Shown here in pieces: positions 8,910-17,028 of a stretch of 64,000 nucleotides of DNA. The stretch spans positions 6,572,320-6,636,319 of the forward strand of contig NZ_AP022871.1 of NCBI RefSeq assembly GCF_011764565.1. The letters run 5' to 3'. Position 1 is the first letter of the stretch. Each line of letters opens with the position of its first letter. Under the pieces are notes generated by a model that worked only from the letters and a program-made list of their open reading frames with translations, did no database searches and was not told where the DNA came from. The translations under genes were made by a program, and so were the position numbers. This stretch comes from Phytohabitans suffuscus (GTDB lineage Bacteria; Actinomycetota; Actinomycetes; Mycobacteriales; Micromonosporaceae).

Positions 8910-9809
8910 ATGGGTCGCGCAGAGCTGGAGCTGGCGGGTGTGATCCCGCCTCTCGTCACGCCGTTCGACGAGCGGGAAGAGGTCGACATCGACAAGCTGC
9001 GGGCCGAGGTCCGCTTCCACCTGGACGAGGGTGTGCACGGCGTGTGCGTCACCGGCTCGACCGGCGACGGCCAGATGCTCTCGCTGGAGCAGTCGGTCGC
9101 GATCGCCGCCGCGGCCGTCGAGGAGGTCGGCGGGGCCGTGCCGGTGATCTCCGGCATCATCCGCGACTCCACGGCCGAGGTGATCCGCTACGGCCGCGCG
9201 CTCAAGGCGACCGGCGTCGACGCCCTCCAGGTCACGCCCGTGCACTACCTCTTCCAGCCGGACGAGGCCACGACGATGGAGTACTACCGGCGGATCACCG
9301 AGGAGACCGGCCTGCCGGTCATCGTCTACAACGTGATTCCGTACGCGTTGATCCCGGCCACCACCGTCTACCGGCTGCTGCAGGAGATCCCCGGCGTCGT
9401 CGGCGTGAAGCAGTCCGGCGGCAACATCCACCACCTCGCCGACCTGCTCAAGGCGGCACCGACCGGCGGCGTCGTGCTGACCGCGGTGGACGACCTGCTC
9501 TACCCGGCGTACATGCTGGGCGCGCGCGGCGCGGTGAGCGCGACGCTGACCGTCGTGCCGAGGCTCTGCGTCGAGCAGTGGCAGGCGGTGCGGGATGGCG
9601 ACCACAAGACGGCGCTGGAGATCCACAACCGGCTGCTGCCGGTGTGGCGGGCGATCGACGGGCCCAACATGACGGTCCGCATCAAGACCGCCCTCAAGCT
9701 CCAAGGCCGCGACGGCGGGCGGGGCGCCCACCCGTTGACCCCGGTCAGCGCGCAGGAGGAGGCGACCATCCGGGCCGCCCTCGTCGAGGCCGGCGTACTG
9801 GCCGCGTGA
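8910..9809 (+). CDS. Dihydrodipicolinate synthase/N-acetylneuraminate lyase-family aldolase
   Basis: A 299-residue TIM-barrel aldolase or dehydratase. Family signatures are the substrate loop VTGSTGDGQMLSL, the catalytic Tyr140 in VIVYNVIP, and the Schiff-base Lys167 in VVGVKQSGGN. In this superfamily the enzyme could be 5-dehydro-4-deoxyglucarate dehydratase, a 2-keto-3-deoxy-sugar-acid aldolase or a true DapA. The linked 2-oxoglutarate-semialdehyde-type dehydrogenase at 12529 favours a sugar-acid dehydratase feeding 2-oxoglutarate over lysine biosynthesis. GAGGAAGG lies six bases before the ATG. It is divergent from the importer and first in a plus-strand operon with the LacI regulator and the Dha genes. 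Confidence 0.85.
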   Translation: MGRAELELAGVIPPLVTPFDEREEVDIDKLRAEVRFHLDEGVHGVCVTGSTGDGQMLSLEQSVAIAAAAVEEVGGAVPVISGIIRDSTAEVIRYGRALKATGVDALQVTPVHYLFQPDEATTMEYYRRITEETGLPVIVYNVIPYALIPATTVYRLLQEIPGVVGVKQSGGNIHHLADLLKAAPTGGVVLTAVDDLLYPAYMLGARGAVSATLTVVPRLCVEQWQAVRDGDHKTALEIHNRLLPVWRAIDGPNMTVRIKTALKLQGRDGGRGAHPLTPVSAQEEATIRAALVEAGVLAA

Positions 9810-9893
9810 TTGACTTGGCGGTCGGCCCGGTCGCTCCTCGTCGCGGATTCGCGACGAGGTCGACAGCGCCCCGGGATAACGAGGAGTCGGTTG

Positions 9894-10892
9894 GTGGCAG
9901 GCATCCGTGATGTGGCCAGGCTGGCCGGGGTTTCGACCGCGACGGTGACGCGGGCGCTGCGCGACGAGCCGTCCGTGGCGCCCAAGACGAAGGAGCGGGT
10001 GCGCGCCGCCGCGCTGCGACTGGACTACGTGCCCAGCGCCGCGGCCCGCGCCCTCTCCCAGGGGCACTCGACGCTGCTCGGCCTCTTCGTCCCGGACATC
10101 GTCAACCCGTTCTACGCCGAGGTCGCGCAGGGGATGGAGGACCGCGCGGCCGAGGCGCGGTTTCACTGTGTCATCGCCAGCTCACACCTCAACCGCGAGC
10201 GGGAGCGGCAGCTGCTCACCTCCCTGCAGGACGGCACGCTCGCCGGGCTCGCCGCGACGACGGTCGGCACGGACGAGGCGTTCACGCAGGCATTGAGCGC
10301 GATGCCGGGCCCGCTGGTGCTGGTCGACCGCCGCCCGCGCGGCCTCAAGGCCCCACTGGTCCGCACGGACAACCGCAAGGTGACCCGCGAGGCGATCCGC
10401 GGCCTCTTCGAGATGGGGCACACCCGGATCGCCATGATCTCCGGGCCGCAGGACTTCGACACCGCCTGCCAGCGCCTGTCCGGCTTCCGGATGGCGCACC
10501 GGGACGCCGGCGTGCGGGTCACCGAGCAGCTGGTCCGCCACGGCCACCTCGGCGAGACCGGCGGCCACCAGGCGATGACCGAGCTGCTCGCGATGGACCC
10601 CCGCCCGACCGCGGTCTTCTGCTTCAACAACCTGGTCACAGTCGGCGCGCTCAAGGCGATCCGCGAGGCCGGCCTGGCCATCCCAGCCGACATCAGCCTG
10701 CTCGCGTTCGACGACATGTCACTGTTTCCGCTCGTCGACCCACCGATCACCGCGATCGCGCAACCGGCGTACGAGATGGGGCGCGCCGCCGCCGAGATCC
10801 TGCTGCGGCAGCTCGCCGGCGAGACCGGCATCGACGACCGCGTCCTGCCCGCGACACTTATCCCGCGCGCCTCACTGGGACCACCCCGCTAG
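9894..10892 (+). CDS. LacI-family transcriptional regulator of the catabolic cluster
   Basis: A 332-residue repressor. The N-terminal helix-turn-helix and hinge are clear (IRDVARLAGVSTATVTRALR, with VPSAAARALSQG for the hinge helix), followed by a periplasmic-binding-protein-like effector domain (LGLFVPDIVNPFYAEVAQGM, then AFDDMSLFPLVDPPITAIAQ). I chose the GTG at 9894 because GAGGAG lies seven bases upstream and family members start directly before IRDVA. An in-frame opening further upstream adds only unrelated residues. It probably binds the two operator candidates in the importer/aldolase intergenic region and senses a pathway sugar or sugar acid. Confidence 0.9.
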   Translation: MAGIRDVARLAGVSTATVTRALRDEPSVAPKTKERVRAAALRLDYVPSAAARALSQGHSTLLGLFVPDIVNPFYAEVAQGMEDRAAEARFHCVIASSHLNRERERQLLTSLQDGTLAGLAATTVGTDEAFTQALSAMPGPLVLVDRRPRGLKAPLVRTDNRKVTREAIRGLFEMGHTRIAMISGPQDFDTACQRLSGFRMAHRDAGVRVTEQLVRHGHLGETGGHQAMTELLAMDPRPTAVFCFNNLVTVGALKAIREAGLAIPADISLLAFDDMSLFPLVDPPITAIAQPAYEMGRAAAEILLRQLAGETGIDDRVLPATLIPRASLGPPR

Positions 10893-10905
10893 GAGCTCGC
10901 TCCCC

Positions 10906-11898
10906 ATGTTCCTCGCCTCCACATCGGAGTACGTCGACCGCGCGCTGCGCGGCTTCGCCCGCGACCACCGCGACATCGTCACCCTCCACACTGGACCGAC
11001 CTACGTGCGCGCCCGCGACCCCAACCCCAACCGCCGGGTCGGGCTCGTCTCCGGCGGCGGCTCCGGCCACGAGCCGATGCACGTCGGCCTCGTCGGTCCG
11101 GGCATGCTCGACGCGGCGGTGCCCGGCAAGGTCTTCGCCTCACCCCACAACCGCCAGGTGTACGAGGCGAGCCGCGCCACCGCCGGCCCGGACGGCGTAC
11201 TACACATCGTGAAGAACTACACCGGCGACCGCATCAACTTCGGCATCGCCGCCGAGCGACTGACCCACGACGGCGTACCCGTCGCACGGGTGCTCGTCGA
11301 CGACGACGTCGCCACCGAGAGCGCCGCGGCGGCGACCGGCCGCCGCGGCACCGGCGCGACGATCATCGTGGAGAAACTGCTCGGCGCGGCCGCCGACCGC
11401 GGCGCGGGCCTCGCCGACCTCGCCGCGCTGGGCACCGAGGTCGTGGCCCGCTCGCGGAGCATCGCGGTCGCCTCCGCCTCACACACCTCGCACGTCACCG
11501 GCCAGCCCGGCTTCGCGCTCGCGCCCGACGAGATCGAATACGGCGTGGGCATCCACGGCGAGCGGGCCCGCCGCACCATCCCCCGGCCGCCGCTGGAGGA
11601 ACTCGTCGACCGCATGGTCGGTGACGTGGTGAGCCACCTGCCGTCCGGCGACCGCGCGCTCCTGCTCGTGAACGGGCTGGGCGGCACCACCACGATCGAG
11701 CTCTACAACGTCTTCGGCCTGGCCGAGGAGGCACTCGACCGCCACGGGATCGCGGTCGAGGGGAGCCTCGTCGGCACCTGGACCCCGGCGCTCGACATGA
11801 AGGGCTTCTCCATCACTGTCACCATGCTGGACGCCGAGCGGGACGGCTGGCGCACGTACTGGGACGCGCCGGCCTGGACCGCGACACTGCGAAAGTGA
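10906..11898 (+). CDS. dhaK: Dihydroxyacetone kinase subunit DhaK
   Basis: A 330-residue DhaK subunit. It shows the conserved GLVSGGGSGHEPMHVG block, the IVKNYTGDRINFGIA segment, and GVGIHGE with His217 as the residue that binds the carbonyl substrate covalently. DhaL at 11906 follows after seven bases, so the two form one kinase. No DhaM is present, so the phosphoryl donor is probably ATP bound by DhaL. In this sugar-acid context the substrate may be dihydroxyacetone or another short ketose such as erythrulose. Confidence 0.9.
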   Translation: MFLASTSEYVDRALRGFARDHRDIVTLHTGPTYVRARDPNPNRRVGLVSGGGSGHEPMHVGLVGPGMLDAAVPGKVFASPHNRQVYEASRATAGPDGVLHIVKNYTGDRINFGIAAERLTHDGVPVARVLVDDDVATESAAAATGRRGTGATIIVEKLLGAAADRGAGLADLAALGTEVVARSRSIAVASASHTSHVTGQPGFALAPDEIEYGVGIHGERARRTIPRPPLEELVDRMVGDVVSHLPSGDRALLLVNGLGGTTTIELYNVFGLAEEALDRHGIAVEGSLVGTWTPALDMKGFSITVTMLDAERDGWRTYWDAPAWTATLRK

Positions 11899-11905
11899 GG
11901 GCCCG

Positions 11906-12526
11906 ATGCTGATCAGCCTGTACCTCGAGGCGGCCGAGGCCGCGCACGCCAACCTGACCCGGTACGACCAGGCGGCCGGTGACGGGGACTTCGGCGACAA
12001 CCTGCGCGACGGGCTGCGCGGCGCGTACTCGCGGATCCCGTTCACCTCCGACCTCGCCGCCGAGGTCGAGGCCGCCGCCACGTACTTCCTCGACGAGGTG
12101 GGTGGCACGAGCGGGCCGTTGCTCGGGCTCCTGTTGCAACGCCTCGCGGCCGGGGTCACCGCCACACCCTCCGATGTAGACGGTGGCATCGTGCGCGGGC
12201 TGAGCGATGGGACAGCCGCGATCCAGCGGGTGGGCGAGGCGAAGGTCGGCGACCGTACCCTCGTCGACTGCCTCGCCCCGACCCTCGACGGGCTACGCGC
12301 GGCGCCCGGCCCGATCGACTGGACCGCCGCCGCGGCCGCCGCGCTCGCCCACGCCCGCGCCACCGCCGACCTCACCCCGCGCATGGGGCGGGCCAGTTAC
12401 GTCGGCGAGCGGGCGTTGGGTACCCCGGACGCCGGCGCGATGGGCGTGGCGCTGCTGTTCTGGGCGCTCGCCCTCTACCGTCGGCCGGAGAGCCGCCACC
12501 AGCTGACGGCGCCAGGGGAGGCCTGA
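11906..12526 (+). CDS. dhaL: Dihydroxyacetone kinase subunit DhaL
   Basis: A 206-residue nucleotide-binding subunit of the two-part Dha kinase. The Asp-rich metal/nucleotide site is seen as DQAAGDGDFGDNL, followed by the family blocks GGTSGPLLGLL and MGRASYVGERALGTPDAGA. It starts seven bases after dhaK and ends two bases before the aldehyde dehydrogenase start, so it lies inside a tight operon. Confidence 0.9.
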   Translation: MLISLYLEAAEAAHANLTRYDQAAGDGDFGDNLRDGLRGAYSRIPFTSDLAAEVEAAATYFLDEVGGTSGPLLGLLLQRLAAGVTATPSDVDGGIVRGLSDGTAAIQRVGEAKVGDRTLVDCLAPTLDGLRAAPGPIDWTAAAAAALAHARATADLTPRMGRASYVGERALGTPDAGAMGVALLFWALALYRRPESRHQLTAPGEA

Positions 12527-12528
12527 CA

Positions 12529-13937
12529 ATGCTTGACGTCGCGGAGGCGTGCCGCCGCGCGGCTGCCGCGTTCGACCCGTACCGCCACACGCCGGACGCC
12601 GACCGCGCCGCCTTCCTGCGCGCGATCGCCGCGCGGCTGGAAGCCTCGGCCGAGCCACTCGTCACCGCCGTCCGCGAGGAGACCGCCCTCGCCGAGGCCC
12701 GCGCCCGCGGCGAGCTCGCCCGCACCGCCGGGCAGCTGCGCATGTTCGCCGACCTGCTCGGCGACCCGTCCTGGGCCGCGCCGAAACACCTGCCCGCCCA
12801 GCCCGACCGGCAGCCGCTGCCCCGTCCCGACCTGCGCTCCCGGAGCGTCCCCCTCGGCCCGGTCGCGGTCTTCGGCGCCTCGAACTTCCCGCTCGCCTTC
12901 TCCACCGCCGGTGGCGACACCGCCGCCGCACTGGCCGCCGGCTGCCCGGTCGTCGTCAAGGGCCACCCCGCGCACCCGCACACCGCCGCGCTCGCCGCCG
13001 ACTGCGTCCTCGCGGCGGCCACCGAGACGGGTATGCCAGAGGGGGTGTTCGCGCTGGTGGTCGGGGAGGGAAACGAGCCCGGCCAGCGGCTCGTCGCCGA
13101 CCCCCGGATCGCCGCGGTGGGCTTCACCGGCTCGCGGGCCGGCGGGCTGGCGCTGCTGGCGATCGCCCAGGCCCGCCCGGTGCCCATCCCGGTATATGCG
13201 GAGATGTCCAGCGTCAACCCCGTCTTCCTGCTCCCCGACCGGCTCGCCGAGGCCGCCGGCGAGGTGGCCGCCGGCTACGTGGCGTCGCTGACCGCGAGCG
13301 CGGGCCAGTTCTGCACGAACCCCGGGCTGCTGTTCGCGGTCGAGGGCGAAGCGCTGGACAAGTTCCGGGCGGCGGTCATCGACCTGATCCACCCCCAAAA
13401 GGCGCAACCGATGCTGACGCCCGCGATCGCCGCCGCCTACCGGGCCGGTGTCGCGGCGTTCGCCGGCCAGCCCGGCGTAAGCCAGCTCGCGGCCGGCAGC
13501 GGCGAAGACGCCCCGGTCGTCTTCCAGACCGCCGTCGAGACCTTCCGCTCCACGCCGCCGCTGCACGACGAGGTCTTCGGCGCCGCCGGCCTCCTCGTCA
13601 CCTGCCGCGCCGCCGGCGACCTCGTCGAGGTGGCGCGGTCACTGCCCGGCCAGCTCACGGCGACGCTCCAGGCCGCCCCCGGCGACCGCGACCTCGCCGC
13701 GAGCCTGCTGCCCGTGCTGGAGCTTCGCGCCGGCCGCATCATCTACAACGGCTGGCCCACCGGCGTCGAGGTCGTCCCCCGATGGTCCACGGCGGCCCCT
13801 ACCCAGCCACATCCGACAGCCGCTCCACCTCGGTCGGCACGATGGCCATCGACCGCTTCCTCCGCCCCGTCAGCTACCAGGGCTTCCCCCAAACCTCCCA
13901 TGATCAGCTGGCCCCGACGAACCCGGGGGGCGGCTAG
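12529..13937 (+). pseudogene. Aldehyde dehydrogenase (2-oxoglutarate-semialdehyde type), one frameshift near the 3' end
   Basis: NAD(P)-dependent aldehyde dehydrogenase of the 2,5-dioxovalerate group. Catalytic and cofactor residues are intact: FGASNFPLAFS, Lys144 in VVVKGHPAHP, Glu225 in AEMSSVNP and Cys262 in SAGQFCTNPG. The reading frame breaks in the C run at 13776-13780. The expected C-terminus (MVHGGPYPATSDSRSTSVGT, then IDRFLRPVSYQGFP) continues in another frame and stops at 13937. One extra C restores the gene, so this may be a sequencing error rather than a true lesion. The enzyme would complete a route from a sugar acid to 2-oxoglutarate. Confidence 0.8.
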
Positions 13938-13991
13938 AGGGAGTCCTCCGTCGCGGAGCTGGCTATCAGCCAAGCGCTGTGTCAAGGATGG

Positions 13992-14268
13992 GTGGTGTAC
14001 CTCGCGCCCGCGAACGCGCTCGTCGGCCAGATCCGCGTCATGGCCGAGCTCACCGGCCGGTGCACCGGCCTGAACCGGGGCCGCGGCGGCTCCATGCATG
14101 CCGCCGACTTCAGCCGTGGCGTCTTCGGCGCCAACGGCATCGTCGGGGCGGGCGCGCCGATCGCCGTCGGCGCCGCTTGGGCGGCTCGGCGTGCGGGCAG
14201 CGACCGGGTTGCGGTGACCTTCTTCGGTGACGGGGCGGTCAACCAGGGCGTCCTCCTGGAGGTCTTCG
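13992..14268 (+). pseudogene. Thiamine-diphosphate dehydrogenase E1-alpha, internal fragment
   Basis: From about 14038 to 14264 the frame encodes MAELTGRCTGLNRGRGGSMH, then FGANGIVGAGAPIAVGAAWA and TFFGDGAVNQG. This is the ThDP-binding core of a pyruvate/acetoin/branched-chain 2-oxoacid dehydrogenase E1-alpha subunit (GDG at the start of the ThDP motif). Both ends are missing. The left side joins sequence after the aldehyde dehydrogenase, and the right side abuts an inverted protease fragment at about 14265. No transposase explains the junctions. Confidence 0.8.
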
Positions 14269-15795
14269 GTTGGCAGGGTGCCGGTGGGGAGTTGTGCGCC
14301 GCCGCTGCCGTTGACGTTCTCGGCGCCGACGATCAGGTCCTGCCCGGTGGGTGCGGCGGGCAGGGCGGTCGGGTCGTAGGCGAAGACGATGTCCTCCTCG
14401 CCGTTGAGGCCGATCCAGATCTGGAAGTGGCGGTTGGAGTTGGTGCCCCAGACGTCGACCTGCCACTCCAGGACCAGCCAGTCGCTGACCCCGTCGGTGA
14501 GGACGGTGGCCCGGATGCCCTGGTCGTTGGTGCCGTCCAGGTCGGTCCAGAACGGCGCCAGGACGTTGTTGGGCCGGGCCGGGTCGGGGATCTGGGTCAG
14601 TTCGCAGCAGTTGTTGTCTTCCGAGGTGCCGCCGCCGACGATCGCGTACCCGTTGGAGTCGATGCCGATCCTCGCGTACGTCTGTCCACCGTAGACGAAC
14701 GGCGGCACGTTGAAGTTGATGATCTCCTCGTCACCGATCGGCTCGGGCACGACGCCGAACGCGGCCAGCGGGATGTACCCGGCGGTCGTGCCCGGGGCCA
14801 GCGACGGTACACCGGGCTGGGCGCCGGCGAGCGCCACGCCGTTCTTCACCACACGACGCGGTGCGACGATCGTCGCGCCGTCGACCCCGGAGAACTTGAG
14901 GTTGTCGTTGAGCGTGGTGAGCAGGTCGGCCGTGGCGTCCCCGAACGAGTCGTTGGTCGCCGTGATGGTGCACTCCGCCGTGCCCTTGAAGACCAGCTGC
15001 GCCGGGGCGCACTCGCTGGTCAGGCTGACGTCGCCCTGCTGCGGCACGAAGGCCACCGGCAGGCGCAGCGTCGGCAGGTTGGACTGGACCGGGTCGAGGA
15101 TCACCTGACCGAACTGCTGGCCGCTGAGCCCGCTCGCGGTGACCGTGATCGTCAGCGCCCTCGACTTGCCGGCGCCGAGGGTGAAGACGGCCGGCGTGAC
15201 CGTGATCTTGCTGCCGGCCGGCGACTTGACGTGGACCCGGTAGGTCTGGCTGCCGCTGGTCACGTTTTTGGCGGTACGGACCGTGGTGAGCCGGCCGGGC
15301 ATGGTCGGCGCGTTGATCGACGGCAGGTTCAGGTGCACCGCGTTGACCGGGTCGTTGCCGATGGCCAGCATCCGCTCGGCGGTCTCGTCGAAGGTCAGGC
15401 CCGGCTTCTGGGCCTTCTTCAGGTCGACCCGGCCGCTGCCGTAGTCGAACGGGTCGGCCGGCGTGGTCAGGTCTTCCTTGACCACGCCCTGGTAGGCGGT
15501 GGTCATCATCGCCGACTTGATCTGCCCCGGGCTCCAGCCGGGGTGCAGGGCCTTGAGCAGGATCGCGGCCCCGGCGATGTGCGGCGCGGACATCGAGGTA
15601 CCGGCGATCGCCTGGAAGTACTCGCCGGGCGGGCCGGTCTCGACCGCGTCGGGCGTCGGCGAGTTGCCGGCCAGGATCTGCACGCCGGGGGCGGTGATGT
15701 CGGGCTTGATGCCGAAGCCGCCGGGCCCGCGCGAGGAGAACGCGGCCATGACGTCGGCCTGGCCGAAGGTGTTGCGGGACGCCCGGTTGGTGCGG
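14265..15795 (-). pseudogene. Subtilisin-family (S8) serine protease, C-terminal two thirds
   Basis: The minus-strand frame encodes FSSRGPGGFGIKPDITAPGV, the catalytic-Ser motif GTSMSAPHIAGAAILLKALH, then a long beta-rich C-terminal region with YGGQTYARIGIDSNGYAIVG. The Asp and His parts of the catalytic triad, the propeptide and the signal peptide should lie upstream, but the homology stops at about 15795, where an ArsR fragment on the opposite strand begins. The 3' end is cut at about 14265 against the E1-alpha fragment. It was therefore a large secreted protease of which only the Ser half remains. Confidence 0.85.
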
Positions 15796-15900
15796 CGGGT
15801 CCGGAGGGGGCGGGAGATCGCGTACACGCTCAGTGACGCCCGCGTCGCGCACATCGTGCGGGACGCCATCGCCCATATTCGAGAGGAAGAGCAAGGATGA
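15785..15900 (+). pseudogene. ArsR-family regulator, C-terminal fragment
   Basis: The plus-strand frame encodes VRRVRRGREIAYTLSDARVA and then HIVRDAIAHIREEEQG before a stop at 15900. This is the wing and last helix of an ArsR/SmtB regulator. The winged-helix N-terminal part is missing, replaced at about 15790 by the inverted protease fragment. The stop overlaps the start of the His-rich gene (ATGA at 15897-15900), so the two were one operon. Confidence 0.7.
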
Positions 15901-16202
15901 CCACCGCGACAGAGCACCGCCCGCACGCCGGGCACGAGCACACCCATGCCGGCGACTGCGGGCACGCCAGCGTCGAGCACGAGGGGCACGTCGACTACCT
16001 GCACGACGGGCATGTGCACCACGGCCACGGCGACCACTACGACGAGTGCAGCGTTGCTGGCGTGCACGTCGAGGCCGAGGCGCACGAGTACAGCCACGCC
16101 GACGGCTGCGGGCACGAGGCCGTAACCCACGGCGACCACGTGGACTACGTGCACGAGGGGCACCGCCACGCCGCTCACGCCGGGCACTACGACGAGCACT
16201 GA
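15897..16202 (+). CDS. Small histidine-rich, probable metal-binding protein
   Basis: A 101-residue protein with about one quarter His and many Asp/Glu, built from repeated units of the form H-x-D-G-C-G-H, E/D-H-x-x-H-x-D-Y-x-H-D/E-G-H. Two long repeats are visible: residues 11-50 (HEHTHAGDCGHASVEHEGHV) and 61-100 (HEYSHADGCGHEAVTHGDHV). There is no signal peptide, so it is presumably cytosolic. The translational overlap with an ArsR-type regulator fragment suggests zinc or nickel buffering or storage controlled by that regulator. No enzymatic domain is visible. Confidence 0.7.
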   Translation: MTTATEHRPHAGHEHTHAGDCGHASVEHEGHVDYLHDGHVHHGHGDHYDECSVAGVHVEAEAHEYSHADGCGHEAVTHGDHVDYVHEGHRHAAHAGHYDEH

Positions 16203-16226
16203 TCACATCTCCGGCAGGCCAATGCG

Positions 16227-16254
16227 GACGGGGTCGACCACGGTCGGCCCCGTC
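16227..16254 (+). terminator. Strong hairpin terminator after the His-rich gene
   Basis: GACGGGG at 16227-16233 pairs with CCCCGTC at 16248-16254, and the stem continues inward for several more pairs around a small loop. GCCTTT follows. It separates the His-rich gene from the convergent TetR gene. Confidence 0.65.
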
Positions 16255-16291
16255 GCCTTTCGCTGCCTTCAGCGCCGAGCGGCCATGCCGG

Positions 16292-16960
16292 TCAGTCGGC
16301 CGGTGCCCAGTGGTGGAGGGATCCGTCGACGATCGCCGTGATGCTCTCCTCGACCCGGTAGTCGGCCGACGCGGCCGCCCAGTGCGGAATCAGCGCCGTG
16401 ACCGTCGGGGCCTCGGGGAGATGGTCGACGACATCGGTTTCGTACCAGGGGCGCTCGTCCGGGGAGAGGCCGGCCAGCCGCGCCCGGAACGTCAGATCGG
16501 TGGAGACCAGATACCAGACAGCGCGCCAGAGTGAGAGCGCCTGCCGGTCCGTGGCACCGGCCTCGAGTGCGGCGGCCAGAAACCTGTCGGTGACTACGAT
16601 GGCGGACGCGCCGAGCTGGGTGCCGGTCTGCAGGATCGGGATGACCCAGGGGTACGCCGCCAGCCGCTCGTGCAGGCCGAGCGCCAAGGTGATCATGCGC
16701 TCCCGGGGTGGTCCGGACGGGGTGGGCCAGGTGATCTCGGCGGCGGCTTCGCCCAGCACGAGGTTGAACAGCGCGGCCTTGCTGGGCACGTAGTGGTAGA
16801 GCGTCATCGGCTTGGAACCGAGCGCGGCGGCCAGCTTCCGGATGCTGAACCGGCCGACGCCGTCGCGCTCCAGCAGGCGGCGGGCCGCGGCGATGATCGC
16901 CGCACGGTCCAGCTGCCGGTCCGCCACGTCGTTTCCCGCCCGCCGGCTATCGCCTTCCAC
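16292..16960 (-). CDS. TetR-family repressor of the divergent MFS exporter
   Basis: A 222-residue regulator. The N-terminal DNA-binding domain is clear (IIAAARRLLERDGVGRFSIR, then GSKPMTLYHYVPSKAALFNL). The C-terminal ligand pocket resembles TetR_C domains of drug-responsive members. It is divergent from an MFS exporter, with 68 bases between the starts containing two identical palindromes, so autoregulation and control of the exporter are very likely. Confidence 0.9.
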   Translation of the reverse strand: MEGDSRRAGNDVADRQLDRAAIIAAARRLLERDGVGRFSIRKLAAALGSKPMTLYHYVPSKAALFNLVLGEAAAEITWPTPSGPPRERMITLALGLHERLAAYPWVIPILQTGTQLGASAIVVTDRFLAAALEAGATDRQALSLWRAVWYLVSTDLTFRARLAGLSPDERPWYETDVVDHLPEAPTVTALIPHWAAASADYRVEESITAIVDGSLHHWAPAD

Positions 16961-16977
16961 GAGAGGATCCTATAGCG

Positions 16978-17006
16978 TCGTACAAGTACGAGTCGTACAA
17001 GTACGA
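16978..17006. promoter_or_regulatory. Tandem TetR operators between the TetR and MFS genes
   Basis: Two identical 14-bp sites, TCGTACAAGTACGA, lie at 16978-16991 and 16993-17006. Each is a perfect palindrome with 6-bp arms and a 2-bp spacer. Their centres are 15 bp apart, which puts two repressor dimers about one and a half helical turns from each other in the only shared promoter. Confidence 0.85.
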
Positions 17007-17028
17007 ACACCCTCGCGAAGGAGTCGTG

